Shown: positions 12,520-24,713 of the stretch, piece after piece
How the letters are laid out: each line of letters starts with the position of its first letter
Position numbering within the stretch: the stretch's first letter is position 1
Source: Dolomedes plantarius
Taxonomy: Eukaryota > Arthropoda > Arachnida > Araneae > Dolomedidae
Reading direction: 5' to 3'
NCBI GenBank assembly: GCA_907164885.2
Contig: OU015490.1
Coordinates: 233,871,332-233,935,331, forward strand
Length of the DNA: 64,000 nucleotides
The notes under the pieces: model-generated
The model's input: only the letters and a program-made list of their open reading frames with translations
What the model was told of the DNA's origin: nothing
Database searches by the model: none
Translations under genes and position numbers: made by a program

Positions 12520-12569
12520 TTTGAAATAGTGTACCTTAAGTGGAACAGAAGGTGCCAAAGGATGCTGTT

Positions 12570-12720
12570 CAGTGGCACACCCAGGATTTAATCTTTGGAG
12601 GGGGGGGGCGAGTTGAACGAATTAATATATTTATAGTGCAAATTCACTATTCATAATGCAACTTCTATTTCTTTGGGGGTGGGACAGGGCCCTTTCGCCC
12701 ACCCTCTCGGTGCGCCACTA
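12570..12720. mobile_element. hAT-type MITE, 151 bp, inserted in piggyBac
   Basis: Ends CAGTGGCACACC and GGTGCGCCACTA, flanked by a perfect 8-bp target duplication ATGCTGTT (12562-12569 and 12721-12728). TIR start and 8-bp duplication are hAT signatures. Too short to code. Confidence 0.85.
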
Positions 12721-12838
12721 ATGCTGTTACGCTTGTGGGCCACAGAGAGACAGAACAACGTGAAAGTGGTTCGAGAAATGCGGAAAGTGGATATGTAATG
12801 ATCATTTGAAAAATGTATGTGCAGAATGTTTTAATTTT
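12721..12838 (+). pseudogene. piggyBac transposase, C-terminal cysteine-rich tail (broken)
   Basis: Beyond the MITE the reading frame gives Cys-rich pieces, CYACGPQRDR, then a TGA, then (with a shift) KWFEKCGKWICNDHLKNVC. The C..C...C..C...H....C..C spacing is that of the C-terminal zinc-binding domain of piggyBac transposases (family knowledge). A stop and a frameshift disable it. Confidence 0.65.
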
Positions 12839-13556
12839 TTTTATTTTGAATGTATGGTTGATTTGTAATAAACAATATTTATCTTTCTAAATTTTATTTG
12901 TGTTTTATTTGTATTATATACTTTTAAAAAACTACAGAAATAATTTGGTTCCAAAAAAGTTAATACATATAGAAATAACACTGACATAAATGTGGGTGAC
13001 ATTTGTCCCCCCACGCGAGCGTTTGTGTTATAGATGACACGTGAGTATTCGAGGGTTAACGGACAATTCAAAGTAAACTAATGACAGCCTTCGCAGCTCC
13101 TGGCACCACCAGATGTACCGACACACACGTGGACGTTAAAACCGCAAGATCCTTTTCCATGGTAAGATTGAACTCTGTAGAATCTTCTAGAACTTTCTGA
13201 ATGAGGAGATATAAAAGGAAGAAAGAACGAAGTGGAGGGAGATCGTGATGAACTGAGTGATTACTATGATCGGGGGGAGGGGCAGAGATTGCTATGGACT
13301 GAGGAGAGAGATGAGCTATGATCAAGACGTGCTTCTTGTCTCTATGCTGGACTATAGATTGAAATGAGTTATGAATCTTTCTCTCTCTGGTTTTCGAGTG
13401 TTGATTGTGTGTGTTTTTTTTGACAAAATGTTGTATCATAGTTGCTGTATATACAAATGAATAAACAAGAGTTCTATATATCTGTAAGGAAAGTGTGGTT
13501 TTTGTATCTATGAAGCCATAAACGTGTTACTTAACCACAAGGTCATGACAGTTACA

Positions 13557-14869
13557 ATCTGGGTTCTTGAGAGATGTCATTTTGGTTTATTACATTTTTC
13601 TCGCTAGAAGTCCTGCTCATTATGCTTGCTTTTTTAAACTTTTCAACATAAGAAATTCATCAAAAAATTCTGTTTTCGGTATTTCTAGAAACTTTATTGA
13701 TAAAATTTTTTATGACTTAAAGATGAAAATAAAATTTTTTCAGTAATTTTTGCTTAAAAATATCTTCAGAACTACTCCAAATCAAAATTTCTCAAGGCAT
13801 TTGAATAAAAATAGAATAAAGGATCGTTTACAAAGTTTCATAGAGATAACTTGAAAAGAATCTTAGATAAGTTCTTTCAAAGATGACTCATAGTAAATTA
13901 ATGATATAAAAATTTCCAAGATAAACAGGCTTGAATTACAGTAAGGTGCACTTAAACATTACAAGCATAAAAATGCTGTAGATAGTAATCATTGTGGAAT
14001 CTGAGAATGCAATTATTGTGGAATACTGTGATTTGTATCATTTGGTTCTAATAGTTTTATAGGGTGTTTTAAGGCAATAAAATATGCTTTATTTTTAGAA
14101 TTTTGTGGATACCCTAAAAAAATTACCTTCTTATCTTAAAGAAACGCTGAAAAAATATTTCGGTTTTTGAGAAAGTTTAACGGAAATGACTTCCGTTAAA
14201 ATTGCAGAGGGTTCGCTTTTCAGATTCGGAGGCAGCTTTCGGGTACGAAATTGTCCTTATATTGGACGATAATGCCTTTCGTTTCGGGGCATTATCTACA
14301 CAAGAACAGTTATCGTTACGAAAATATAATTGTCAGGAAAGTGCGTCATTAGAAGCGTCCTTCCCACATTTACACGAATGTGACGTTGCGTCTGCAGGTG
14401 GGCGTGGCTGGGTTGGCCGTCCACTCTACGCAAACCGTGTTTGGCAACGGAAAATATGCAGAGTGGATTTCCTATAAAAATCCAACTGTGCTATCACTGA
14501 GGCGGGCTGCGGCCGACATCGGGCAGTAAATCGTTTGAGAAGTTATGTATTTTTAAGTTAGGCCAACGTAAAGTCTTATATGCCGATGTTTTTAATTTTT
14601 TTGGGGGGGGCAGAGTTTATTCTAATAGTATGTTTAGAAACTTTCGTTCTGAATAAACATTGTTTTTATTCCTTTTTAATAAGTCTCTTACTACTCCAAG
14701 TCCACTGACGACAACAATAATAATTCTGATACGACTTTCGATCCTGGCAGAAAAATTCGTATAGTGATACTCGATCATTGAAAAGAAAAGTTTTGATTGT
14801 CCAATTGAAAGCTGCTATCCCCCTTTTTAGGATAAAGAAAATCATCAGGCGATCTATATGTATCTATAC
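13557..14869. other. Non-coding stretch with one short private open frame
   Basis: Mostly AT-rich sequence shared with 35751-36666. Between 14202 and 14530 the base composition becomes more GC-rich and a 91-codon frame is open, but the counterpart in unit 2 (36390-36520) is shifted and lacks about 400 bp. I take it as repeat-derived, not a gene. Confidence 0.4.
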
Positions 14870-15360
14870 CAGTGGTGCGCAAAATCTGAGTTGCGAAAGC
14901 ACCCCCCCTCCCCCTGTGGGTCGTAAAAATTATTAGAGGGGTCGCTGATAGTTTGATGTAAATTTATACCATATTGAATTATTCAAATAAAAATTTACTT
15001 CATATATGCTAATAATTTTGAAATAATGCTCGTTTTTAATTTTAAATTTTGCTAATTTTTACCTAAATGATATACAAGTACATATTTATATTTAAACATG
15101 AAGTTTTAGTCACATGAGATTTGCCGAAAATAGGAGATACGCGAGACACTTTTTTTTATTATGTAAAGTAAATATATACCCAAAATCTATAGATCATTGA
15201 TTTTAAAAATAGTTTTCAAAATTTGTGTATTTTTTTTTTTTACTATGTTTGCTAACATTTTCCTAATTTTTGAAACTATTGCTACTGCCAAAAAATACTT
15301 ATAGAAGTCGTGGGATTTTTTACCTAAAGAAAGTCAGTCGAAAAAGTTTGCGCACCACTG
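14870..15360. mobile_element. hAT-type MITE, copy in unit 1
   Basis: Begins CAGTGGTGCGCAAA and ends TTTGCGCACCACTG, an exact 14-bp inverted repeat. The interior includes CTGTGGGTCGTAAAAAT. The matching element in unit 2 (36667-37203) starts CAGTGGGGAGCAAAC. Left flank ATCTGAAG in unit 2 and right flank ATTTAAGG in unit 1 suggest a decayed 8-bp target duplication. It predates the segmental duplication. Confidence 0.75.
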
Positions 15361-16013
15361 ATTTAAGGGTATGCATAGTCTAGTGCCTCCATATTTCAGT
15401 CTAGTTTTCACACGGACGGACAGAAATTTTATGTGATTTCTTTATATTTTTATTGAGAAAAGCGAATAATGACCAGCAACCAGAAATGATATTAAAAGGA
15501 AAAGTCGAAAATCTTTTGGCAGTCTTACTTTGGTCCATGCTGTTGCTCCCTCGTGGCTGTTACAGGGTACTATCATACAACAGTGATTGGTAAAAATTTT
15601 CTGTTGATTTTGGATGAAGATTTCAAATTCTTTTCCCCGAGATTTGAATCTTGGAATTTTATGGTCAATGAAATTCTATGTAAATTAGTTACGAATGTGT
15701 CAAACACTGGCAGCACATAAAAAGAATCCAAGTAAATAGGAGATTGTTTCGGCGACGGACAAAGCTGTGAATATTTCATCGGAGAAATATTACACGCTGT
15801 GAACTCACAAAGACAATAGTCAATTCGATGGGTTTAACGTTAAAAAATAATAAAGAAGTAATGTAAGGCGCTTTCATCCAAAAATTAGAAAATGTTTAAG
15901 CAAGCTAAATTGTGAGTATTTTATTTTTGTAAATAATATCGTGTTTGAATGAATAGATTAATAATCAGATTTAACTTAGTTCAAGTACTTTTTTATGACA
16001 CTTCGTTTTAATG
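15361..16013. other. Non-coding right end of unit 1
   Basis: No gene seen. It matches 37204-37826 up to the shared junction TTTTTTATGAC-CTTC-TTTTA, after which the two units diverge. Confidence 0.5.
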
Positions 16014-16199
16014 TACAGGGGGCTTTTTTTTAAACTGGCAGTACTCAGAGCCATCTGTAGCGCGATCTATCAGCCGGAATACCACCAAAATTGATAGAGG
16101 GACTAAGGACGACACGGGAAAGAGTTTCCGTGAAAAAATAATAGTTCCAAAAGTCGCCGATAGGGGAAGATGTGGCGCTCTTGTTATCGGCGCTCCCGA

Positions 16200-16590
16200 G
16201 AGTTTGCATGAAAGACAAGTGAAACAACAAATTCACTACTATGTAGTCGACAGCAGCGCCAAAATTTCGGGCTATAAAGTGCGGAATCTGTTGCGCCTTC
16301 GCTTTACAGAAGAAAGGGTCATCAGTCGCTTTTTTCCACTTACATGGCCACCTCGCTCCCCGAGCCTAACACATGTGACATTTTTCTGTGGGGTCATTTA
16401 AAGTCTAAGGTGTATCTTGGTGGATTCTTGAACTTGGCGGCTCTAAAGGACAACATATCGCGGACTTTCATGAACATTCCTGGAGACATGTTACGCTCGG
16501 CCGTTGAGTACGTTTTGTTCAGGATGCAATGTGTCGTCCACCAGGAGTGTGGCCACATTGAAGGAGGGAGAAGTGAATTTGCTGCATAAA
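16200..16590 (+). pseudogene. mariner-family transposase, C-terminal fragment
   Basis: Two overlapping frames (16204-16401 and 16344-16589) together show the mariner C-terminal signature: a WPPRSP motif, then CDIFLWGHLKSKVYLGGF, then ALKDNISRTFMNIPGDMLRSAV and a final CGHIEGG. A frameshift lies at about 16350-16380, and the final catalytic Asp is preserved in only one frame. The N-terminal helix-turn-helix part is not recognisable, so this is a dead remnant. Confidence 0.75.
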
Positions 16591-16599
16591 GTGGTGTTG

Positions 16600-18050
16600 C
16601 AGTGAAATTTCTTTGTTATTCATTTGTCTGCTTACAAATTTTTCGGTATTCATCCCTAATCTTTATAGCCCAAAATACTGACGTGACCGACAGTGATTCG
16701 CTGCCATCGATGGCGACATGCTACACTCCGCTGTAATGGGCGTAGTGACTTGCCTCACTTGCGAATTACCTTGTGCTGGTGGAAATGCTGAACATCTGTT
16801 ACTTTAAAATAAATGCACAGTCTCATGTTATTGTGATCTGTTTGATTTTCTGTTTGTGTTTGCCTGATTTGCATAAAACGTCTCTGTATAACATGTGAGC
16901 GCCCTCTTTCGGTTACTTTTGGTAACTTTTTTTTTTACATGAAAAAATCCAATGTCCCTGTGATTCTATTGGCAAAAACAGAAAAATTTTCCGAGCATTA
17001 CTTCTTTTATTACGAATTTTTGAATTTTGCACGAATTTATGATGCACTCGGTATATTAATTCTAAAAAAAATTAACATAATTCAGCTTTTTGTCTTATAA
17101 AACAGATTTAAGAGGGAAAAAACTTACATAAAAATACTGCCTTCGTTATGCACAATTCCACATCATTAGCATTGATTTTACACTTTTTATTGAGATGAAA
17201 GGGGCAGAAATCTATACGAGACGGATCATCATCTGTTCGACACACCTTTCAAATTAAAAATCGATAAAAATGAATAAAAACAACAATTTCACTTTTTCTG
17301 TTTATACATAGTTTTTTTACATTTTTTATAAGCGATGATATTTTAACTAATGCAACAGTTTATTCCCCAACTTCAAGTGGGAAATATACTTGAAATGTTT
17401 GCCTTTTAATGGTTTGCATCATAAAGCCCACACGGAAAACGACCCGTTCTATAAAAACCACAGTAATTGCCATCTATCGAGAGATATGGGAGTCTTAGGT
17501 ATGCAGCCAAATTATTTGTTTGCAAAACCAGCCAATTTTGCTAATGTTTCTTTAGGCTTCAAACAAAGGAAAAAGAAGGGAAATATTTTAACATTTAGAA
17601 ATATGGCAATATTTAAAAATATTATCGTTCAAAGCATTCTGTAGGGAACTTAGTAATCAAAATGATCTGTATGGAAAGATCGTTGGAATGCTACGATCAT
17701 TTTGAGCTTCATGACGGCTAATTTCAAAGGAACTAAGGTGTCTTGGTCCCACAACTAAACTTCACTATTCGAGAGAGGACAAAGCCGTTCGCTAGAGTTA
17801 AGCTCTTTATTAGTTTTGTTACTTCGAATGATATACTCGTACAATCTTAGACAACAAAAAAACGACGCTCCAAGAAGGAGTTATTCGAAGGATACGAAAA
17901 TCGGTAGATGTGATGTATATGTACAGAAAAACAAACTATTTCAATATGAGAAAACTTGGATGATTTATTCAATAGAAAGAGCTTCAAAAGCTGAAAAAGT
18001 CAATGATGCGTTTGTCCACCTCTGGCCTTTATGCAAGCAGTTATTCGGTT
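16600..18050. other. Inter-unit spacer without recognisable gene
   Basis: AT-rich. Short open frames (17390-17644, 17816-18052) show no family resemblance. Some GC-richer bits near 16670-16780 are probably the tail of the mariner-like element. Confidence 0.4.
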
Positions 18051-18055
18051 GACAT

Positions 18056-18900
18056 TGATTGATAGAAGTGGCGGATGTAATCCTGCGAGATATCGACCCA
18101 CATTCTGTCCAACTGGTGCGTTAGATCGTCAAAATCCCGAGCTGGTTGGAGGGACCTGCCCATAATGCTCCAGATGTATTCAATGGGGGAAAGATCCGGC
18201 GAACTTGCTGGCCAAGTAAGCGTTGAGCAAGCATGAAGACAAGCAGTAGAAACTGTCTCCGAGTTCGGGCGGGATAGCTACTGAATTGTAAGCCAATTAT
18301 CTATTATCTTACTGAAATATAAGCCCAGAATGGCGTGATATGAAGGGCATTACAATGGGGCGTAGAATATCGTCGACGAACCGCTGTGCTGTAAGTATGC
18401 CGTGGATGACAACCAAAAGGGTCCTGCTATGAAATGAAATGGCACCCCAGACCATCACTCCTGGTTGTCGGCCCGTATGGCGGAAGACAATCAGGTTGGT
18501 ATCCCACGGCTATCCAGGGGTGTCTCCAGACACGTATTTGCTGGACATCGGGTCTCAGTTCGAAGCGGGACTAATCACTCAAGACAAATCTACTCCAATC
18601 AATGACATTCCAGGTCGAATGTGCCCGACACCACTGCAAACGGGCTTGTCGGTGTACAGATGTCAATGGTAGTCGACGCAAGGGGCGCCGTGAGCTCATC
18701 CCCCTTTTTCTGAGCCACCTATGAATGGTCCTTGCGGTCATTGAAGCACCAGTTACACGTACCATCTTTGATAATGATGAATCTGGGGTTGTGAGTACCG
18801 CTCTGATGATTCCTCGGTCCTCGCATTCTGTTCTTTCTCTAGACCGGCCGCTTCCTTCTTGACGCTGTGTCGGCCATCGTTCACCCATTCCTATCAAAAT
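18056..18900 (-). pseudogene. Tc1-family transposase remnant
   Basis: On the minus strand the N-terminal part (18897-18571) has the Tc1 helix-turn-helix and linker: RTIHRWLRKRGMSSRRPLRR, LPLTSVHRQARLQWCR and WNVIDWSRFVLSD, which reaches the first catalytic Asp. The rest continues to about 18056 in broken frames, where GPTTRSDGLGCHFIS and a terminal segment resembling IWSIMGRSLQP are just visible. Multiple stops and shifts show it is inactive. It lies immediately left of duplication unit 2. Confidence 0.8.
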
Positions 18901-19959
18901 CGTCTAATAGTAGCATCGCTCCTATCCAAATGTCAAGCGATTCGCCGATTAGACCAACCTGCTCCTTTGAGTTAAACTACACGTCCTCTCTCAAATGCTG
19001 ACATCTGCGCATATTACTCAATCACGGTATGCGAGGCATATTTACTGTCTACCTGAGTACACGGAATGAAATTCGCAAAGAATTTATGACCTGGAATAAA
19101 AATTTCTCGTTTTTAATATCAGTCGCCAGGTAAGCAGTTAAGATGCGCCGCTGCAACTTCACGTGTTCATTCGTTGTCCGCCAGACTTTAAAATTTTGCA
19201 TTTTCCGCCGGAACCTGTATTCATATCAATTTGTGTCCAATTTGCATTACCCCATCTTGGTGCGTCGTTTTTTTATCTAAGAGAGTACAAGATTAAATAT
19301 AACAGAGTTTCGTACATCATCTAAACTGGACCATCCGACAGTGAACATAATGCATTATTACGCAGATTAGCAGGTTTGTCGATCCGTCTTCTAGCGATGG
19401 CATCTGGAGCTGTACTCTCCTTGCTGGGATGGACTTTTCTGTATCTCTTCCGAATCATCTGGAACGATCTGGAACCATCTAGATTTCTTTCCAGAAACTC
19501 CAGGAGGTTCAAGAAGAGGCATTTCGACGATGTTTATTGAATTCTGGTGTCCTTAATAATGATGAATCCCGGAGAGCACTGCCACATTGGTTATGGTAAT
19601 GAAAAATGATTATACTCACATTTAACTGCCGCTTTAGAAAATAGGCTAGGTGGGTGAAGGATGGATTCCATGTAGCTACAGAATAAACAGTTATAAGCTA
19701 TTCACAAACTTTCAACAGCAGCACTCAAATCTACAGATTGCTGTAACCAAACCATTTAGAAAAAAATCTGTGCCAAAATACTACAGGAATTTTTAAGATT
19801 TAAATTATGACCGCTGGTACAATTATCGCTTATGAACTTTTGACTAAAAGCTCTTCATTCAATTTTATAACTTTTCCTCACTTCATGACATTTCCTATGA
19901 TATAAGGAATTTTTAAAAGTATTTTTCTCTTCTCTCGTTGTTTCTTCTGAGATACATAC

Positions 19960-20216
19960 TGTAGCGTGTTTGTGTTTTGTGGCGAAAGGAATAATTATCT
20001 TCTTATGAAAATAAATTATATTTAACATCCATTCACCAGAAATCTTCTTGATACACAACGAGTTCAAAAAAAAATTATACGATCTATTAAAAATCCTCTT
20101 ATATTATTTTTGGAGTTGAGTTGAATCAGCGCGTGGGGAAAACAACACTAATAAGTGTTGCAGCTGTTACGTCACTACTCTTCTACTTCATGCAGGCCAC
20201 TATTGAAGTCATTACA
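19960..20216 (-). repeat. 3' LTR of the gypsy-type element
   Basis: 257 bp. On the minus strand it begins TGTAATGACTTCAAT and ends CACGCTACA. It is preceded on that strand by a purine-rich run (20217-20239, GGGGAGG core) that fits the polypurine tract. Confidence 0.9.
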
Positions 20217-20283
20217 GTCTTAAATTCCTCCCCTTTCGGAAAAACTTTTCACTACGTCACCAGTGAAAAGTTTTGGTGTAAGG

Positions 20284-21104
20284 CTAAGCAGTGCGGCTTA
20301 AACTATCGGCGTTTTGGTGAAATTTTCCTTTCCGGTGCACCACCTTATAGTTGAAAGGTTGCAAAATAAGGGCCCATCTTAAAAGTCTTGGATTTGTGCC
20401 GGTGTTCTTTTCTAGCCAGACCAGTGGATTATGATCAGTTTGTATAATGAAGCTCTGTTGTCCATCTAAGTAACATCTCAACTTTTGTATTGCATAAACG
20501 ATAGCTGCGCATTCTTTTTCTGTAGTACTATATTTCTGTTCTGCAGGGGAAAACTTTTTACTCAAGTACATGATAGGGTGTTCTTCTCCTCTTTGGTTTA
20601 TTTGAGACAACACCGCACCAAGTCCAAGGTTTGAAGCATCACATTGAATGACAAATGGAATGGTGAAATCGGGGCTAAATAATACTGGTTTTTCTGAAAG
20701 TCTTTTCTTTAATTCTTTGAAAGCATCTTCACAAGAACTGTTCCAATCCACTGACGTTTTGACTTTCTTCCCTTTTAGTAGATCTGTTAATGGAGCCGCT
20801 ACTGCAGAAAAATCAGGAATATATCTGCGATAATAACCAGCAAGACCTAAAAATGATCTAATTTGGGTCTTCTTCAGTGGTCTGGGAAAATCTTTGATGG
20901 CTTGTATTTTAAGTTCTCCAGGTTTCCGTTCCCCTTGTCCAACTATGTGGCCTAAGTACTTGACATGTTCCTGAGCGAACTGACACTTGGAAGGCTTTAT
21001 GTAGAGATGAGCTGTTTTCATCTTCATGAAGATTTGTTCTACGTGTTTCACATGCTCTTCCCAGGTATTAGAAAAAATTGCAACATCGTCCAAGTAGGGT
21101 ACAG
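20284..21104 (-). pseudogene. Retrotransposon pol: RT C-terminal half and RNase H
   Basis: Starts at the RT catalytic box YLDDVAIFS (Y-x-D-D at about 21093-21104), continues through FLGLAGYYRRYIPDFS (thumb) and then RNase H: CDASNLGLGAVLSQ, YSTTEKECAAIVYAIQ and TDHNPLVWL carry the usual acidic residues. It is separated from the upstream RT part by a frameshift at about 21110. Ends at a TAA near the polypurine tract, so RNase H is the last pol domain, with no integrase after it. Confidence 0.88.
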
Positions 21105-21112
21105 CAAATTCT

Positions 21113-21781
21113 TCAGTCTTGCAACAACCCAGCCATCATTCTACTAAAATAATATGGAGCATTCTTGAGTCCAAACGGCAACCTTAATGGCCTATATGTG
21201 CCGAAGCTTGTCACAAAGGCAGCATAACGCTGGGCCCGTTCACTCAAAGGTATTTGCCAGTAACCTCGGGTTAAATCTAGAACAGTAATATATTTCGCTG
21301 ATGACACTTTCTCTATAAGTTCCTCTATATTTGGCATAGGAAAATACTGTGTTCTCGTTACTTTGTTTAAGCGACGATAGTCTATGCATGGTCTTCCTTC
21401 TTTTCCTGGTACTTCCACCAGTATTAGTGGAGAGGTAAAGTCAGAGTCTCCTGATTAAATTATCTTTAGATCCAACATTTTTTTCACCTCCCTCTTTAGA
21501 ATTTCTGTTTGTCGTGGGAACATATTATAAGGTTTTGCAAATATTGGTTTTTCTGTCTCTAATTCAATATCGTGTTCAACCAAGTCAGTACATCCCGGCT
21601 GATTCGAAAAAATATTGGAGTAGGCAGTCAACAAATTTTCCATTTGAGTTCGTTGAGTTTCAGATAATCGTGCATTCAATCTGAGTTCTCTAAAAATTTC
21701 AGGCAGTTCAGAAATGTTTGGATTTTCTTCATGGCAAGGAAAAGGAATATCTTCATCTTCTACAGTTTCTTCCAAGCACAA
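21113..21781 (-). pseudogene. Retrotransposon pol: RT N-terminal half
   Basis: Gypsy-type reverse transcriptase motifs in order: HDIELETEKPIFAKPYN, RPCIDYRRLNKVT, a LDLTRGYWQIPL palm motif with the first catalytic Asp, and FGLKNAPYYFSRMM. One in-frame TAA at about 21453-21455 interrupts the frame just before RPCIDYRR, apparently a CAA-to-TAA change. Lies downstream of the integrase on the same strand. Confidence 0.88.
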
Positions 21782-21915
21782 CAGATTTGCATTTTATGCC
21801 CTTTGGAAGTATGATTTAAGCATATTGATGTGGTACACATGAGTTTTTCTTTTTCAGGAAACTTGATCACATAGTTGGTTTCTGACAGTTGCTGTACTAC
21901 TTCACCAGGTCCTAC

Positions 21916-22224
21916 TCACTGTACTGATAACTTATTAGGTCTTGATGGTGCCACAACCAACACTAAATCTCCTATAGCAAACTGTCTTTTAACGGTCTTC
22001 TTATAGTACCATAGTTTCTGTTTTTCTTTGGCAACTTCCATGTTTTGCACTGCTATTTCTTGACATCTCTTCATGCGATTCATCAGTTCGAAAACATAGT
22101 CTACAACACTATCTTCTTCATGATCTTGTTCTGTTAATTTGTCATACAGTAACATAACATGAGTCTTTAAATTTTTTCCATGGACAAGTTCTGCTGGGGA
22201 ATAGCCTGTACTGTCGTGAGTCAC
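21916..22224 (-). pseudogene. Retrotransposon pol: integrase C-terminal part
   Basis: Continues the integrase in a shifted frame: TGYSPAELVHGK (the end of the core domain) then the basic KLWYYKKTVKRQFAIGDLVL segment, which fits the GPY/F-type C-terminal region of gypsy integrases. About 130 bp separate it from the RT start on the minus strand. Confidence 0.8.
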
Positions 22225-22229
22225 AGTTC

Positions 22230-23936
22230 TTAATGTAAAAAGGGCTTGAGGTAAATTTTCTCCCAGTCCAGATCAGATTCAAGACATAGGACACGAAGAA
22301 TCCTCTTTAGCGTTCTGTCTATTCTCTCAACTGGATTACTTTGTGGGTGATGTACGGAGCTTCGCACGACTTTGATTCCAAACCTTTCCAGAAATTCTGT
22401 GGTTAAAGCACTCTTGAATGACGTGCCCTGGTCGGTTTGCAGTTCTTTTGGAAACCCCATGCGGCTAAACACTTGAAGCAGGGCGTCCACTACAGTAGTT
22501 GATCGCAGATTTTCAACAGGAATGGCATCTGGATACTTGGAAGACATGCAGATCACAGTGATGAGGTATTTGTTTCCAGAAGGCGTCATCGGTAAAGGAC
22601 CACAAGCATCAATGTTTAGCTTGGAAAATACTTCTGAAATAACCGGAACTATCTTTAGAGGGGCTTTCTTTTTATCCTGTGGCTTTCCTGCTCTCTGACA
22701 TACGTCACAGGTCTTCACAAAATTTTCCACCTCTTTATAACAGTTCGGCCAATAGAATGTTTTGAAACTAACATCTTTAGTCTTGGTTGCACCCAAATGA
22801 GCCGCAGTTTCTTCATGGCAAATTTTCATCATTTGTGTTCGATATCTCTCTGGAACTGCAAGCAATAATCGTTCTGTCCCATCTTTGTCTTCTTTACGGA
22901 AGAATAGTTCTTGACCTCGCACCACATACCTGGAGTTCCCAGAACTTAAGTTGCTTTCAGCCTCCTGAAACAGAGGTGTCAATTGAGCGCTTTTTCGTTG
23001 TTCTTCTAAAAAATCTTCTGGGGATAGTTTTATAAGGTCTAATTCCGGAATCTTAAAATCTGCTATAGGTAAGACATTTTCTTCCACAGGGACTTCATTA
23101 TCTGGGCTACATTTCGAAATATTTTCATCCACTCCTAGACTCTGGACATCTTCAGATATTTTCTTTTGAGCACGGGTCTGAACAGCATTCACCATATGAA
23201 TCTTGACATCTTCGACTTGCTTTGCTTCTTCAAACAATGCAGCGGTCTTGTTCCCCAAAAGATACCTCCCTTGATCCAAAGAGTCTCTTAAAACAGCAGC
23301 TTTGGTCACTATGTGCCCAAATTCACATTCAAGTTCTACTTTAGCTAAAGGGTAACAAGTGGGGTTTTCTTCCAGCGGAGATTTAATCCACACTGTTTCA
23401 CTTGTATACATCGACGGACTGACATACTTCTTACAAATCAAGTCTAAACTCGCACCCGTGTCTCGTAGTATCGGCATCTCGATCCCATTTACTTTTCCCA
23501 TACTTATGTACGGGGCAAGTGCATCATGGTATCCATACCATGCAGTCATGTTGGAAGCAACAGTTTCAACTTTCTTTTTAAGCTTATCGCATTGTGGTCT
23601 TAAATGCGAAAGAGATCCGCACTCATAGCAACGAGGCTGTTTCCTTCTTTCGAATTCAGCTTCCTCATTTCTCTCCTTGTGAAATTCTCGCCGTGGAAAA
23701 GGCTTATCATTATAATTGTTTGTCTGGTTTTTAGGTTTATATCCACTGTTGTTACCTCCTGGTACTTTACTTGTGTTCTTCCGAGGGAATTCCTTTTTCC
23801 GGAAACTTTGTCTAATATCATCATATTCGTCTAATTTTTCCGCCAATTCGTAAGGCTTTTTCCAATTTATCCAATCATCGAGAAAGTGATCTTTTATATC
23901 AGCAGGAACTCTAAATTTGAGTTGTTCGGTTACGAT
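22230..23936 (-). pseudogene. Retrotransposon gag C-terminus, protease and integrase core
   Basis: Same frame as the gag piece upstream, separated by a single TGA (23937-23939). Zinc knuckle RCYECGSLSHLRPQC, then an aspartic protease with ILRDTGASLDLI (D-T-G). Next is the integrase: an H...H...C..C zinc region (HEETAAHLG ... TCDVCQ), catalytic Asp in LNIDACGPLP, second Asp in TDQGTSFKSAL and the Glu in HHPQSNPVERIDRTLK. Protease followed directly by integrase is the key to the unusual pol order. Confidence 0.9.
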
Positions 23937-24713
23937 TCAATCTTTCAACTCTTCAAACGTAGATACTTCTAAATCATTGACCCATTCTGTAAAATAGCTG
24001 TTCAATTCATAAGCATAATTTCTCCACGATTTTTCTGCGTTCTTCTGATGTCTGTAAAACAACTGCTTTAATTTTTCAGGATTTAATTTATATCTCTTCA
24101 AGATAAGACTTTTTACAGAATCGTAATTGTTTGCGGTTTCCGGTGGTTCTCTCACCAACGTATTGGAAACCTCCACTGGCAGCACTCCCAATAAATAGGC
24201 GGCCCAATCTCTTCTTGGAACCTGAGCCATTTCTGCTTTTCGTTCAAAGTTTATTATATATAGAGTCATTTCATCACGTTCTTCATCAAATTTTGGAGTT
24301 ATATTCATTAATTGTATTTTATGCTCTTCCATACCGGTTGTTTGACGGGTTGGAGGATTTGACACACTTTGAGTCTGAAGTTCCAAACGTTTCATTTCTA
24401 GATCATACTGTATTTTCTCCCGAGCTAACTGATCTTGGCGAGCTTGTTCTTGTCGAGCTAACTCATCTTGGCGAGCTTGATCTTGGCGAGCTAACTCATC
24501 TTGGCGAGCTTCTTCGGTTTTCCTGTCTTCAATTACTCTTTCTAGAATAATCTTAACATCAGCTTCAACATAATTGATACTGTTTAAAATTTTTGCTTTT
24601 ATTTCGGGAATCTTATTCGAAGATGATATATCTTCTCCCAATTCTTCGCAAACAAGTAATAAGTCCGCTTTCCTACCTTTGGCTAAGAAAGACATGTTAG
24701 CAACCACACGCAA
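23937..24713 (-). pseudogene. Retrotransposon gag N-terminal part
   Basis: 258 codons. A central region is made of repeated ARQDELARQDQ units (about residues 69-98), a charged coiled-coil-like stretch whose DNA is a short tandem repeat (24420-24510). It is followed by a gag core (KFDEERDEMTLYIINFERKAEMAQV ... YDSVKSLILKRYKLNPEKL) resembling the retrotransposon gag domain. Ends at the TGA that separates it from the zinc knuckle. Confidence 0.85.

Larger units (their letters stand above)
11688..13055 (+). mobile_element. Degenerate piggyBac-family transposon
   Basis: The right end reads ...CTCGAATACTCACGTG on the minus strand next to an intact TTAA (13056-13059). The left end is CCCTTCAGTACTCGCGTG after ATAA (a mutated TTAA, 11684-11687). 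Terminal repeats extend through GGGTGACAT/ATGTCACCC. At about 1.4 kb it is much shorter than an autonomous element because most of the transposase is deleted. A 151-bp hAT-type MITE sits inside it. Confidence 0.85.
11570..13556 (+). mobile_element. LTR-like remnant in unit 1, split by piggyBac
   Basis: Starts TGTTACTGTGAGG and ends CAGTTACA. It contains a TATA box (GATATAAAAGG, about 13209) and a later AATAAA, the layout of an LTR promoter and polyadenylation region. Without the inserted DNA it matches the 544-bp block 35207-35750 in unit 2. Only one LTR is present in each unit, so it is a solo LTR or a truncated element. I see no clear target duplication. Confidence 0.5.

Noticed and set aside
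11570..13556. Complete LTR retrotransposon
   Set aside because: Only one LTR-like block is present per unit, with no coding region and no target duplication.
14202..14477. 91-codon frame as a conserved small gene
   Set aside because: The duplicate at 36390-36520 is frameshifted and partly deleted.
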